Source: Hamadaea flava | GTDB taxonomy: Bacteria; Actinomycetota; Actinomycetes; Mycobacteriales; Micromonosporaceae | NCBI RefSeq assembly: GCF_024172085.1 | Contig: NZ_JAMZDZ010000001.1 | Coordinates: 6,200,001 to 6,264,000 of the forward strand | Direction: 5' to 3' | Length of the DNA stretch: 64,000 nt | Part shown: positions 7,857 to 18,151 of the stretch, piece by piece | Numbering within the stretch: the first letter of the stretch is position 1 | How the letters are laid out: the number at the start of each line of letters is the position of its first letter | Position numbers and translations under genes: made by a program | The notes under the pieces: model-generated | Database searches by the model: none | Told to the model about the DNA's origin: nothing | What the model saw: the letters and a program-made list of their open reading frames with translations, nothing else

Positions 7857-9242
7857 GTGGTCACCCGACGCGTTTTCGCCTCCGCCATCGACTTCGGGCC
7901 GCTGCGCGGGGAGCTTCACCTGCCGGACTCGTTCCCGGCTCCGGCCCAGGCCGAGGCGCAGGCCGCCGCGGCCGCGCCCAGACTCCCCGCGCTCGACCGG
8001 ACCGACGTCGAGTTCGTCACCATCGACCCGCCCGGTTCGCGGGACCTCGATCAGGCGGTCTGCCTGCGGCGCCGCGGTTCCGGTTTCCAGGTGTCGTACG
8101 CCATCGCCGACGTCCTGAGCGCGGTGCCCATCGGGGGCGCCCTGGAAGCCGAGACCTGGAAACGAGGGCAGACCGTGTATCTGCCCGACGGCAATGTGCC
8201 ACTGCATCCCGTGGTGCTGAGCGAGGGCGCGGCCAGCCTTCTGCCCGAGCAGGAACGGGCCGCCGTCGTGTGGACGATCGACCTCGACGCCAGCGGCGTC
8301 ACGGAGGGCGTACGCGTCGAGCGGGCCCGGGTCCGCAGCCGTGCGAAGCTGGCATACGCGAATGTGCAGCGCGAGGTGGACAAGGGGAACCTGCCCGAGC
8401 CGATCGCGCTGCTGCCCGAGATCGGCCGGCTGCTCGTCGAGCAGGGACTCCAGCGCGGGGCGATCAACCTGCCGATGCCTGAGCAGGACGTCGTGGTGTC
8501 GAAGTCGGGATTCCGGCTCGAACTCCGCCCGCCGCTGGTGGTGGAGGAGTGGAATGCGCAGATCTCGCTGCTCACCGGCATGGCAGCGGCCCAGTTGATG
8601 CTCAAGGGCGGGATCGGGCTGCTGCGGACGATGCCCTATCCGACGCCGGAGGCGCTGGCCAAACTGCGTACGGCCGCGGTCGGACTCGGGACCGACTGGC
8701 CCGACGGGATCAGCGTCGGCCGGGTCCTGGCCGGACTCGACCCGAAGAATCCCCGAGCGGCCGCGTTCGTCGACCAGACCGCCGAGACGCTGCGCGGCGC
8801 GGGCTACACCGCGTTCGACGGCGTACGCCCGGAGCAGACCGACCACGGCGGCGTCGCCGGGGCGTACGCCCACGTGACGGCACCGCTGCGCCGCCTGGCC
8901 GACCGGTACGCCACCGAGGCCGCCCTGGCGATCTTCGAGAACCGGGGGGTGCCGGACGAGATCCGGGCGGCCCTGCCGAAGCTGCCCGAGGTGATGGCCG
9001 AGACGGGGCGGGTCGCGTCCGCCGCCGACCGTGGTGCGATCGACCTGGCCGAGGCGCTGCTGCTCAAGGACCGAGTGGGCGAGGTCTTCGAGGCGGCCGT
9101 GGTCGACGACGACCAGATCGCGCTCGACGATCCGCCCGTACGCGCCCGCTGCACCGGGGAGCTGACGCCGGGGGAGCGCGCACGCGTTCGGCTCACCGAC
9201 GCCGACCCGGTCAAGCGGCTGGTCCGCTTCGCCGCCGCCTGA
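7857..9242 (+). CDS. RNB-domain ribonuclease (RNase II/R family)
   Basis: 461 residues. The motif TIDPPGSRDLDQAVCL (about residues 53-68) is the RNB active site with its Asp residues that bind Mg2+. YAIADV and a later YAHVTAPLRRLADRY complete the fold. RNB enzymes degrade RNA processively from the 3' end. At 461 residues it is shorter than RNase R and lacks obvious N-terminal cold-shock domains, the form common in actinobacteria. The start is the GTG at 7857. Confidence 0.88.
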   Translation: MVTRRVFASAIDFGPLRGELHLPDSFPAPAQAEAQAAAAAPRLPALDRTDVEFVTIDPPGSRDLDQAVCLRRRGSGFQVSYAIADVLSAVPIGGALEAETWKRGQTVYLPDGNVPLHPVVLSEGAASLLPEQERAAVVWTIDLDASGVTEGVRVERARVRSRAKLAYANVQREVDKGNLPEPIALLPEIGRLLVEQGLQRGAINLPMPEQDVVVSKSGFRLELRPPLVVEEWNAQISLLTGMAAAQLMLKGGIGLLRTMPYPTPEALAKLRTAAVGLGTDWPDGISVGRVLAGLDPKNPRAAAFVDQTAETLRGAGYTAFDGVRPEQTDHGGVAGAYAHVTAPLRRLADRYATEAALAIFENRGVPDEIRAALPKLPEVMAETGRVASAADRGAIDLAEALLLKDRVGEVFEAAVVDDDQIALDDPPVRARCTGELTPGERARVRLTDADPVKRLVRFAAA

Positions 9243-9274
9243 CAGCGGCTCCCTTTTCGCTGCTCCGTTTCGCT

Positions 9275-9333
9275 GCGGATCACGGTTACGCAGGCCATCT
9301 CGGGCTCCGGAGGCATGCGTGACCGTGATCCGC
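9275..9333. repeat. 59-bp palindromic intergenic element, copy 1
   Basis: The arms GCGGATCACGGTTACGCA and TGCGTGACCGTGATCCGC pair around a spacer containing GGCCATCTCGGGCTCC. Copy 2 at 21999-22057 is the same length, in the opposite orientation, and matches across arms and spacer. It sits between the RNB gene and the F420 reductase gene. It looks like a REP-type or MITE-like element that may double as a terminator. Confidence 0.72.
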
Positions 9334-9445
9334 ACGTATTCCCGCCGAAGGCGGGCGAGCGGGGCGTGCGCAGGGCGAGAGGGGCGGAGTGATGTGGGCG
9401 GGAATCTCTGGAGTGGAGGAGATACCCGCCGGTAGGGTCGGACGC

Positions 9446-10138
9446 ATGGCTCTCGACGCGATCTCTCTCCCCGACGTCTCCGGTCTGACGGTCGGCATCC
9501 TCGGCGGCACCGGCGACCAGGGTCGCGGGCTGGCGTACCGGCTCGCCCGGGCGGGCCAGCGCATCGTGATCGGTTCCCGGTCGGCGGAGCGGGCGAACGC
9601 GTCCGCCGCGGAGATCCGCGAACTGGCCGGCGGGTCGGCGGACGTGACGGGCGCGGACAACGCGGCGGTCGCGGCCGGGTCCGACGTCGTGATCGTGGCC
9701 GTGCCGTGGGACGGCCACGGCGACCTGCTGACCTCGCTGCGTGAGCCGCTGGCCGGCAAGCTCGTCGTGGACTGCGTCAACCCGCTCGGCTTCGACAAGC
9801 AGGGGCCGTACGCGCTGCGCGTACCGGAGGGGAGTGCGGCCGAGCAGGCGGCGGGGTTGCTGCCGGACTCGACCGTTTGCGCAGCCTTCCACCACGTGAG
9901 CGCCTCGTTGCTGGCCGACCCCGAGGTCGACGCGATGCAGCTCGACGTCCTGGTGCTGGGCGAGGACCGGGAGAAGGTCGCCGTCGTGCAGGCTCTGGCG
10001 AATCGCATTCCCGGCATGCGCGGGGTGTACGCCGGCCGCCTGCGGAATGCGCATCAGGTCGAGGCGTTCACCGCCAATCTGATCGCCATCAACAAGCGCT
10101 ACAAGTCGCACGCGGGAATTCGCGTCACCGACGTCTGA
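9446..10138 (+). CDS. npdG: NADPH-dependent F420 reductase
   Basis: 230 residues from ATG 9446. The N-terminal VGILGGTGDQGRGLAYRLA is the Rossmann NADP-binding site of F420:NADP oxidoreductases. Further family features are IGSRSAERA, VIVAVPWDGH, VVDCVNPLGFDKQGPYAL and AAFHHVSA. The enzyme moves hydride between NADPH and coenzyme F420, an actinobacterial redox cofactor. The open frame extends to 9389, but residues before MALDAISL are not family-like. No good Shine-Dalgarno precedes the ATG; TAGGGT lies at about -10, so a leaderless start is possible. Confidence 0.88.
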   Translation: MALDAISLPDVSGLTVGILGGTGDQGRGLAYRLARAGQRIVIGSRSAERANASAAEIRELAGGSADVTGADNAAVAAGSDVVIVAVPWDGHGDLLTSLREPLAGKLVVDCVNPLGFDKQGPYALRVPEGSAAEQAAGLLPDSTVCAAFHHVSASLLADPEVDAMQLDVLVLGEDREKVAVVQALANRIPGMRGVYAGRLRNAHQVEAFTANLIAINKRYKSHAGIRVTDV

Positions 10139-10149
10139 ACGGACGTGTG

Positions 10150-10185
10150 AGAAAGGCGGCCGTCATTCCCACGGTCGCCTTTCTC
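10150..10185. terminator. Bidirectional terminator between npdG and panB
   Basis: AGAAAGGCGGCCGT pairs with ACGGTCGCCTTTCT around a seven-base loop, with one mismatch. The two flanking genes converge here and the A/T-rich stem ends suit both directions. Confidence 0.8.
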
Positions 10186-10196
10186 TACCGGTGCGA

Positions 10197-11033
10197 TTAG
10201 AAAGTGTGTTCGGACGCTGGGAAGACTCCGCCCCGGACTTCCTCGGCGTACTGGCGGACCGCGTTCGTGAGAACGGTGTTCAGGTCGGCGTACCGCTTGA
10301 CGAAGCGCGGCGCCGCCCCGGTCCGCAGCCCGGCCATGTCCTGCCAGACCAGCACCTGGCCGTCGCAGTCAGGCCCGGCGCCGATCCCGATCGTGGGGAT
10401 GTCCAGCTCATGCGTGACCTGCTTGGCGACCTCGCCCGGGACCATCTCCAGGACGACGGAGAACGCGCCCGCCTCGGCCACGGCACGGGCGTCGGCCAGG
10501 ATCTGCTCGGCCGCCGCACCCCGGCCCTGTACGCGATAGCCGCCGAGGACGTGCTCGCTCTGCGGGGTGAACCCGATGTGGGCCATGACCGGTACGCCGG
10601 CCTGCGTGAGCGCCTCGATCGCGGCGGCACTGCGCCGGCCGCCTTCGAGCTTGACGGCGTGGCAGCCGCCCTCCTTGAGGAACCGCACGCCCGTGCGCAG
10701 CGCCTGGGTGGGGCCCTCCTCGTAGGAGCCGAACGGCAGGTCGCCGACGACGAGGGCGCGCTTGGTGGCCCGCGTCACCGCGCGTACCAGGGGGAGCAGT
10801 TCGTCGACGGTCACGGGCAGCGTGGTCTCGTAGCCGAAGACGTTGTTGGCGGCCGAGTCGCCGACCAGCAGGACGGGGATCCCGGCGGTGTCGAACAGGG
10901 CGGCGGTGTACTGGTCGTAGGAGGTGAGCATGGCCCACTTCTCCCCGCGTTCCTTCGCCAGCAGCAGGTCGCGAGTGCGTACGCGCTTGGTGGCCGGCCC
11001 GCCGTAGAGGGACGGGATTTCTGACTGGGACAT
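10197..11033 (-). CDS. panB: 3-methyl-2-oxobutanoate hydroxymethyltransferase
   Basis: 278 residues. PanB makes ketopantoate from alpha-ketoisovalerate and methylenetetrahydrofolate, the first committed step of pantothenate and CoA synthesis. Visible motifs: [47 protein letters not shown]-like [22 protein letters not shown] and [15 protein letters not shown]. Start ATG 11033 is preferred because GGAG lies six bases upstream; ATG 11045 is an alternative. It faces the npdG gene across a terminator. Confidence 0.95.
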   Translation of the reverse strand: MSQSEIPSLYGGPATKRVRTRDLLLAKERGEKWAMLTSYDQYTAALFDTAGIPVLLVGDSAANNVFGYETTLPVTVDELLPLVRAVTRATKRALVVGDLPFGSYEEGPTQALRTGVRFLKEGGCHAVKLEGGRRSAAAIEALTQAGVPVMAHIGFTPQSEHVLGGYRVQGRGAAAEQILADARAVAEAGAFSVVLEMVPGEVAKQVTHELDIPTIGIGAGPDCDGQVLVWQDMAGLRTGAAPRFVKRYADLNTVLTNAVRQYAEEVRGGVFPASEHTF

Positions 11034-11259
11034 CGGCGTCTCCATAGGTGTGTCTCGAGGCCGCGAGGTGCGGTCCCCGGATGAGGTGATCGTCCCACTT
11101 TGCGCAGCGCCCCGGTTAACCTTCGTGCAACATCTCACAGGGCTTCCGCCCGTCTGCTACGCGGCGGGTCAGGCCCGACGGCCCCGCGGGCGGCAGGCCG
11201 GGGGCGCGTGGAAAGATTGACGGGATATCCGATCCGATTCCCAGGGGGTTGGCCCGACC

Positions 11260-12936
<1,677 letters not shown>

Positions 12937-12937
12937 C

Positions 12938-13384
12938 TTGTCCGAGTACGAATCTGGCGGCTCACGCAAGCGTTCCCCGGCGCGCTTCGTCTACCACGTC
13001 AGCCTGCGCTGGTCCGACCTGGACGCCTACGGGCACGTTAACAACGCGCGGTTCCTCACGCTGTATGAGGAGGCGCGGGTCGCGATGATGTTCGTGGGCG
13101 CCCGGTCGGCCGGGCTGTCCACATTCGAGGAAGGCGTCGTGGTCTCCCGGCACGAGGTGGACTACCTCCGGCCAGTGGACTACGGCGATCCGGTCCGGAT
13201 CGAGATGTGGATCGACGAACTGCGGCCGTCCCGGTTCACCGTCTGCTACGAGCTGTTCGACGGCGACGTGCTGGCCAGCCGGGCGCGCTCGATCCTGGTC
13301 CCGTTCGACCTGGACAAGGGCCGCCCGCGCCGGCTTTCCGATCCCGAGCAGGAGTTCCTGCGGCCATGGATCTCCGCTTCCTAG
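12938..13384 (+). CDS. Acyl-CoA thioesterase, hotdog fold
   Basis: 148 residues. The motif RWSDLDAYGHVNNARFLTLYEEAR (residues about 24-47) carries the catalytic Asp of 4-hydroxybenzoyl-CoA-type thioesterases. It starts with TTG two bases after the ettA stop, so it is co-transcribed and probably coupled to ettA. The substrate is unknown. Confidence 0.85.
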   Translation: MSEYESGGSRKRSPARFVYHVSLRWSDLDAYGHVNNARFLTLYEEARVAMMFVGARSAGLSTFEEGVVVSRHEVDYLRPVDYGDPVRIEMWIDELRPSRFTVCYELFDGDVLASRARSILVPFDLDKGRPRRLSDPEQEFLRPWISAS

Positions 13385-14001
13385 CCCGGCTCGCCCGGTT
13401 CGACCCGCAAGCTCTGGTCCGTGTCCGGCCGGCCGGGCCCAACCGGGTCGCGCTGTGGGGCATGCTGCCGTGGGGCGTACTGGTCACTCGGACCATTCCT
13501 GGTTTCACCTCGGCCGACCGCACGTTCGCCGTGGCAGAGCTGCTCGCCGGGGCCGCGCATCCGCGCGTGCGCGACAGCGAGTGGCGGTGGCCGCTCCCGT
13601 CGGCGGCCGCCGAATCCGTCGAGGTCCTGCCCGCCCAAGTGGTACGCGATATCGCCCGAGCCGCGGCGGAGACCCTGCGCCAGGCGTCCACCGGTGGCGT
13701 CGGCGGCCAGGCGGTCGGCTCCCGGCGACTGCGCGACGCGTTGCTCGATCATGTCGCCGTGACGGTCACCGTCGACGTCGCGGACTGGTCCGGGCGGCCG
13801 ATCGAGATACCGCAACGGCTCGTGCAGGCCGTCACGCGGATGGGGCTGCTCGACGCTGATGACGTCGATCCGGCGACTCGTGACGTGACCGCGACTGTCG
13901 ATGAGGTCGACGTGCTGGTGGCCGGTCCGTGGATCGGGTTGTCCGCACCGGCCGGTGTCGCCTGGTATCGGCCGTCCGCGCCGACGCTACGCCCCTTGTA
14001 G
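13366..14001 (+). CDS. Conserved hypothetical protein downstream of thioesterase
   Basis: 211 residues from ATG 13366, which overlaps the thioesterase gene by 19 bases, so the two are coupled. A segment PNRVALWGMLPWGVLVTRTI near residue 25 and VVRDIARAAAETLRQAS in the middle suggest a soluble alpha/beta protein. No named family is recognised. Spacing suggests a three-gene operon with ettA and the thioesterase. Confidence 0.72.
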   Translation: MDLRFLARLARFDPQALVRVRPAGPNRVALWGMLPWGVLVTRTIPGFTSADRTFAVAELLAGAAHPRVRDSEWRWPLPSAAAESVEVLPAQVVRDIARAAAETLRQASTGGVGGQAVGSRRLRDALLDHVAVTVTVDVADWSGRPIEIPQRLVQAVTRMGLLDADDVDPATRDVTATVDEVDVLVAGPWIGLSAPAGVAWYRPSAPTLRPL

Positions 14002-14199
14002 AGGCTGTCGCGATTTCGCTGCGCCCCTCGCCAGCCCTTACGCGACTACGTTGCACTATCGGCCATTCGGCCCATCATCGCTGAACCGAACGGATCGTGG
14101 ATGCGGTTGGGGGGCTGCCAGAAGTCGTACTTCCAGGTAACGTTCAGCCTCGGGATCACACGCAAGGTAACCGTTCGGATCCATAGAGGAGCGCGAGCA

Positions 14200-14787
14200 A
14201 TGCCGTGGTGGTCAGTTGCGTCATGGTTTACACCAAGTCGTTCGTTGCGCCATCACACGGGGGATCACGAGTCGTCGCTGCGGGCTGCCGCGTGCGAGGA
14301 TCTCGGCCGGAACGCGTTCGCCGTCCCGGACGACCTGTCCACACTGGACCTCGGTCCGGCGCCGGGCGCCGTCTCTCCGGTCACGCTTTCCCGGATCGCG
14401 ACCGCGTTAAACCTCCTCGATGTCCGATATCTCTCCGACGGCTTCGGCAACCTCCTCGCGATGTGGGAGCGGCACGCGCTGCTGTACACAATGGAAGGTC
14501 CCGATGACGAGATCCTGGTCATCCGGGCCAGACCGCACGCCACCGTCCCGCTCGACTTCGCCGACCGGGCGTACCGGGCGGTCAACGAGTGGAACCACGT
14601 CAACCGGTTCGCCAAGGCGTACGTGGGGGATCCGACCGACGGCGGGCAGTTGCCCATCTACGCCGAGACGCAGGTCCCGTTGAACGCCGGGGCGCACGAC
14701 GCCCTGCTGGTCGAACTGGTCGAATGCGGAGCCTCGGTGGCCACCGAGTTCGTCGACTGGCTGCACTCGGAGGCGGCGCTCATCTAA
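14200..14787 (+). CDS. YbjN-domain protein
   Basis: 195 residues from ATG 14200, behind AGAGGAGCG. The core from about residue 60 (LSRIATALNLLDVRYLSDGFGNLLAMWERHALLYTMEG) through WNHVNRFAKAYV to VATEFVDWLH matches the YbjN/type III chaperone-like fold, with its three-stranded sheet and closing helices. YbjN proteins are small regulators or chaperones of poorly known role. The frame extends to 14101 without coding character. Confidence 0.82.
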   Translation: MPWWSVASWFTPSRSLRHHTGDHESSLRAAACEDLGRNAFAVPDDLSTLDLGPAPGAVSPVTLSRIATALNLLDVRYLSDGFGNLLAMWERHALLYTMEGPDDEILVIRARPHATVPLDFADRAYRAVNEWNHVNRFAKAYVGDPTDGGQLPIYAETQVPLNAGAHDALLVELVECGASVATEFVDWLHSEAALI

Positions 14788-14791
14788 CCCG

Positions 14792-16045
14792 TTACCGCAG
14801 CGGAAACAGGCCGATGCGGCCGTGGTACTCGTGGCCGAGCTGGTCGGTGTCCGACCCGACGAGCAGGCCCTGCTTGCATACGACGAACGCGCGGAGTCCC
14901 TCGCCGCGGCTGCGCGTGGGGTTCCACGACATCGCCTCGCCCGAGTCGGGATCGATCGCGGCGATGCCCGGCCGGCTGACCGCCCCGAACCCGGCGTCCT
15001 CGTGCCCATACGGGTTGTCCAGCCAGCGCTGATGCCCGCCCACGTAGATCGCGGTGCCGGTGATGGCGACGGCGTACAGCGAATCGCCGCCGGTGTGGTT
15101 GACCCAGGTCGGCTCGCGGTCGCCGGAGGCGTACGTCTCGAACCGGGCGGCGGTGTCGCACAGCAGGTCGGGAGCTGACATACGGCCGGTCGTCACGACG
15201 ACGAAGTACTCGCCGTCGGGGGAGAAGTCGACGTCGCGCATATACGTGTCGAACTGCCGCCGGCAGCGGGGGTTGTACGCGTCGGTGCTCCAGTCGGCCA
15301 ACCGCACCGCCGGCCGCGAGATGTCCAGCAGCGCCACCTGTACGCGTTTCTGCCCGAGCGCCTGGGTCAGCGCGCCGATGACGGCCAGCCGGTCGCCGGC
15401 CGGACTGATCGCCAAGCCCTCGACCTTCGCCCGGCCGATCTCGGGCGCGCGCAGCTTCGCGTCGAACGACCGGTCCAGCGCACCCGTACGCGCGTCGATC
15501 CGGGCCAGCGCCGTCCGGGCGACGTCGTCGGCATAGTCGAACCACCCGCCCACGTACGCCCACCCGCCCCGCACGGCGATCGCGCGTACGTCGCCGGCGA
15601 CCCAGGCGTCGAAGCCGGCCGACGGCCGCCCGGTGGCGAGGTCGAGCCGGGCCAGGCCGGGGTTCGTGACCCCGTTCACCTTGTCGAAGCCGCCGCCGAC
15701 CAGGACGCTGTTGTCCGGGCCGGGAGCCAGCGCCCACACCGGTCCGTCCAGATCGGCCTGAAACGGCAGTACGCGCCCGTTGGTGAGGCTGAAAGCCATG
15801 AGGTTCCCGCGCTCGTAGCCGGTTCCGCCGTCGGCGCTGCTGACCTCGCTGAAGTCACCGCCGACCACGGCGACGTCGCCGACGACGGTCATCGCGTGCA
15901 CCGCGCCGTCGCGGATGTGCGGCGTCCAGTCGACCGGGTTGGTCGCCACGACCGGCTGGTAGTCCGCGCCCTCAGCGGGCGAGAAACTCGAACCGGTCAA
16001 CAACGTCAGAAGTGCGGCGAAAGCGAGGAAAAGCCGACGTCTCAT
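14792..16045 (-). CDS. Secreted beta-propeller protein
   Basis: 417 residues. The N-terminus MRRRLFLAFAALLTLLTGSS is a signal peptide cleaved around SPAEGA. Repeats such as VVGDVAVVGGDFSEV, LVGGGFDKVNG, YVGGWFDYADDVARTALARIDARTGA and IYVGGHQRWL recur at about 40-45 residue spacing, as in propeller proteins with delta-60-like blades. It is an extracytoplasmic protein of unknown ligand. It converges with the YbjN gene with only four bases between the two stops. The start ATG 16045 was chosen to begin at the signal peptide; the frame runs to 16141. Confidence 0.78.
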   Translation of the reverse strand: MRRRLFLAFAALLTLLTGSSFSPAEGADYQPVVATNPVDWTPHIRDGAVHAMTVVGDVAVVGGDFSEVSSADGGTGYERGNLMAFSLTNGRVLPFQADLDGPVWALAPGPDNSVLVGGGFDKVNGVTNPGLARLDLATGRPSAGFDAWVAGDVRAIAVRGGWAYVGGWFDYADDVARTALARIDARTGALDRSFDAKLRAPEIGRAKVEGLAISPAGDRLAVIGALTQALGQKRVQVALLDISRPAVRLADWSTDAYNPRCRRQFDTYMRDVDFSPDGEYFVVVTTGRMSAPDLLCDTAARFETYASGDREPTWVNHTGGDSLYAVAITGTAIYVGGHQRWLDNPYGHEDAGFGAVSRPGIAAIDPDSGEAMSWNPTRSRGEGLRAFVVCKQGLLVGSDTDQLGHEYHGRIGLFPLR

Positions 16046-16138
16046 GCATAGGTAACGAGACAGGGTGATGGTGCGAAGCGTGCGCGGGCTACAGCACTGT
16101 GGGAGTGCTGCGGCGGCGGACATTCCGTCCGCATTCAC

Positions 16139-16262
16139 CATGCTGTGCTTGCCGATTCATGACCAATGCTTGAGCCGAGGAGCGTGGCTCAGGCATTGGT
16201 CATGCTGTGCTTGCCGATTCATGACCAATGCTTGAGCCGAGGAGCGTGGCTCAAGCATTGGT
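16139..16262. repeat. 62-bp tandem duplication carrying a terminator hairpin
   Basis: Units 16139-16200 and 16201-16262 are identical except at one base. Each contains a long hairpin (ATGACCAATGC...GCATTGGTCAT with GAGCC/GGCTC inside). The right arm of the second unit encodes the last codons and stop of the truncated haemoglobin gene. The hairpin is therefore a terminator partly inside the gene, duplicated in tandem. Confidence 0.85.
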
Positions 16263-16622
16263 CATGAAGTAGGCAGCCCGCTCGAGGTAGTCCCACAGGG
16301 TCTGCTCCAGCTCCGGCTCCAGGCCCAGCGAGTCGACCGCCACCCGCATGTGTTTGAGCCAGGCGTCGCGAGCCTCGGCGTCCACCGTGAAGGGCGCGTG
16401 GCGTATGCGGAGCCGCGGGTGCCCGCGCTCGTCCGAGTACGTCGTCGGCCCGCCCCAGTACTGGATCAGGAACTTGGTGAGCCGGTCGCGCGCCGGGCCG
16501 AGGTCCTCCTCCGGGTACATCGGGCGGAGCAGCGGGTCGTCGGCGACCCCGGCGTAGAAGGCGTCCACCAGCTTCCGGAAGGTCGGCTCGCCGCCGAACT
16601 GTTCGTACAGGCTGACCGTCAC
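16251..16622 (-). CDS. glbO: Group II truncated haemoglobin
   Basis: 123 residues from GTG 16622. SLYEQFGGEPTFRKLVDAFYAGVADDPLLRPMYPEEDL is the typical A to E helix region. FLIQYWGGPTTYSDERGHPRLRIRHAPF contains the distal Tyr/Trp region and the proximal His, and a conserved Trp occurs in LWDYLERAAYFM. The family binds O2 in actinobacteria and is mostly cytoplasmic. An upstream frame extension to 16658 lacks homology. Confidence 0.92.
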   Translation of the reverse strand: MTVSLYEQFGGEPTFRKLVDAFYAGVADDPLLRPMYPEEDLGPARDRLTKFLIQYWGGPTTYSDERGHPRLRIRHAPFTVDAEARDAWLKHMRVAVDSLGLEPELEQTLWDYLERAAYFMTNA

Positions 16623-16665
16623 GCCCTCAATCTTGCCAGGCGGTCGGCCGGACGGCACATCAAGA

Positions 16666-18039
16666 TCAGGCGGCGGCGACCGGCTGTGCGGTGCTCGGCT
16701 TCGGGGCGGCCTCGGCCAGCGCCCGGTCGAACAGCTCCCGGCTGGGCCAGGTCATCGCGACGGTGATGATGAGGATGAGACCGAGAACACTCCACAGCCC
16801 GATCGCGGTCGGCACCCGCAGGTGCCAGTTGGAGAGCATGCCGGCCGCGATGATGCCGCCGCCCTGGCAGAGCTGGAGGCCCATCTGCATGACGCCGAAG
16901 GCCCGTGCGCGGTAGCCCTCCGGCAGCACCCGGACGAACAAGGCGTTCGCCGTCGGCAGCATGCCTGCCGCGAAGAATCCGCAGAGCGCCGACATCAAAC
17001 AAACGCCGAGCAGGCCGGGCTGCAGCAGGGATGGGATCAGGACTGCCGGGATGGCCAGCGAGAAGGGCAGCAACAGGCGACGCCGCCGGGCCGGGCTGAG
17101 CGCCCGGGTCAGGATCAGCGCGCCGAGGGCGGCGCCGACCGGCGAAGACATCATGATCAGGCCCTGCCAGAGGCCCCGATTGGCGGTGGAGACGCCGTCC
17201 AACTGGTTGGCCCAGGCCGCGCCCAGACCCTCCGGGACCGTCGTGAAGAGCATGGCGCTGAACACCAGCAGCGCGATCGAGCGCATCGTGGTGGAGCTGA
17301 ACACCATCCGGAAGCCCTCGCCGGTCTCCCGGATCAGGTGGTGCTGCCCGGAGACGACGATCGGCGGGCGGGCGGTGACCCAGAGGGTCAAGAGCACGGC
17401 CGAGGCGGCGAAGGTTGCCGCGTCGAACACCAGCGCTCCCCGCGGGCTGACCGCCGCCAGGAGGCCGCCGACGAGATAGCCGCCGACCTGGGCGATCTGC
17501 CCGGCGGTGAGGTTCAGCGCGGTGCCGACCGGCAACTGGTCGCCCGGCAGGATCTGGGGCAGCAGCGCCGACCGGGCCGCCTGCGCGGGCGGGCTGGCGA
17601 GTGAGGCCAGGAAGAGCAGCACCAACATGCCCCACAGCGGCATTCCAGGAACGGCGACCAGCGCCACCAGGCACATCCGGGCCACGTCGCACAGGATCAT
17701 CACGTTGCGGTACGCGTACCGCTCGGCGAGGGTGGCCAGCACCGGTCCGGCGATCAGCCACGGTGCGTAGCTCAGCGCGAAGGCGACCGCCGAGAGACCG
17801 GGCGACCCCGTCTGGCTGAAGACGAGCGCAGTGATCGCCGCTTTGGCGAAATAGTCCCCGACGAGGGAGAGCATGTTCGCCGTGAAGACCGTCCGATATT
17901 CGCCGCCGGCCAGCACCTCGCGATAGGTCGCAGAGCGTTCATCCTGTGCGGGTGCTTTCCGCGCGCCATCCTCGGGGGTGGTCCGGGACACCGTGGAGCC
18001 TCCAGTTTTCGCGAACGGCGGTGCATATGGGTCGGTCAC
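16666..18039 (-). CDS. MFS transporter
   Basis: 457 residues with about 12 membrane segments. The region after the second helix (ERYAYRNVMILCDVARM) and the helices LVGDYFAKAAITALVFSQTGSPGLSAVAFALSYAPWLIAGPV resemble the EntS/MFS_3-type exporters used for drugs or siderophores. There are 43 bases to the glbO start downstream, so the two may be co-transcribed. Substrate unknown. Confidence 0.85.
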   Translation of the reverse strand: MTDPYAPPFAKTGGSTVSRTTPEDGARKAPAQDERSATYREVLAGGEYRTVFTANMLSLVGDYFAKAAITALVFSQTGSPGLSAVAFALSYAPWLIAGPVLATLAERYAYRNVMILCDVARMCLVALVAVPGMPLWGMLVLLFLASLASPPAQAARSALLPQILPGDQLPVGTALNLTAGQIAQVGGYLVGGLLAAVSPRGALVFDAATFAASAVLLTLWVTARPPIVVSGQHHLIRETGEGFRMVFSSTTMRSIALLVFSAMLFTTVPEGLGAAWANQLDGVSTANRGLWQGLIMMSSPVGAALGALILTRALSPARRRRLLLPFSLAIPAVLIPSLLQPGLLGVCLMSALCGFFAAGMLPTANALFVRVLPEGYRARAFGVMQMGLQLCQGGGIIAAGMLSNWHLRVPTAIGLWSVLGLILIITVAMTWPSRELFDRALAEAAPKPSTAQPVAAA

Positions 18040-18151
18040 CGCGTCGCAATTTGGGCGACGAACGACGTTCCTGTGGTGCTATGAGTCCCGATTCTGCCCG
18101 AATAGCTGAGGCTTGGCTAGTCCCCACGGATGACGTCCACCGGTACCCGGC

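Noticed and set aside
6999-9335. 778-codon open frame on the minus strand
   Set aside because: It is the shadow of the H1-like and RNB genes; low-complexity translation (repeating FFAAVVFFAA) and no family resemblance.
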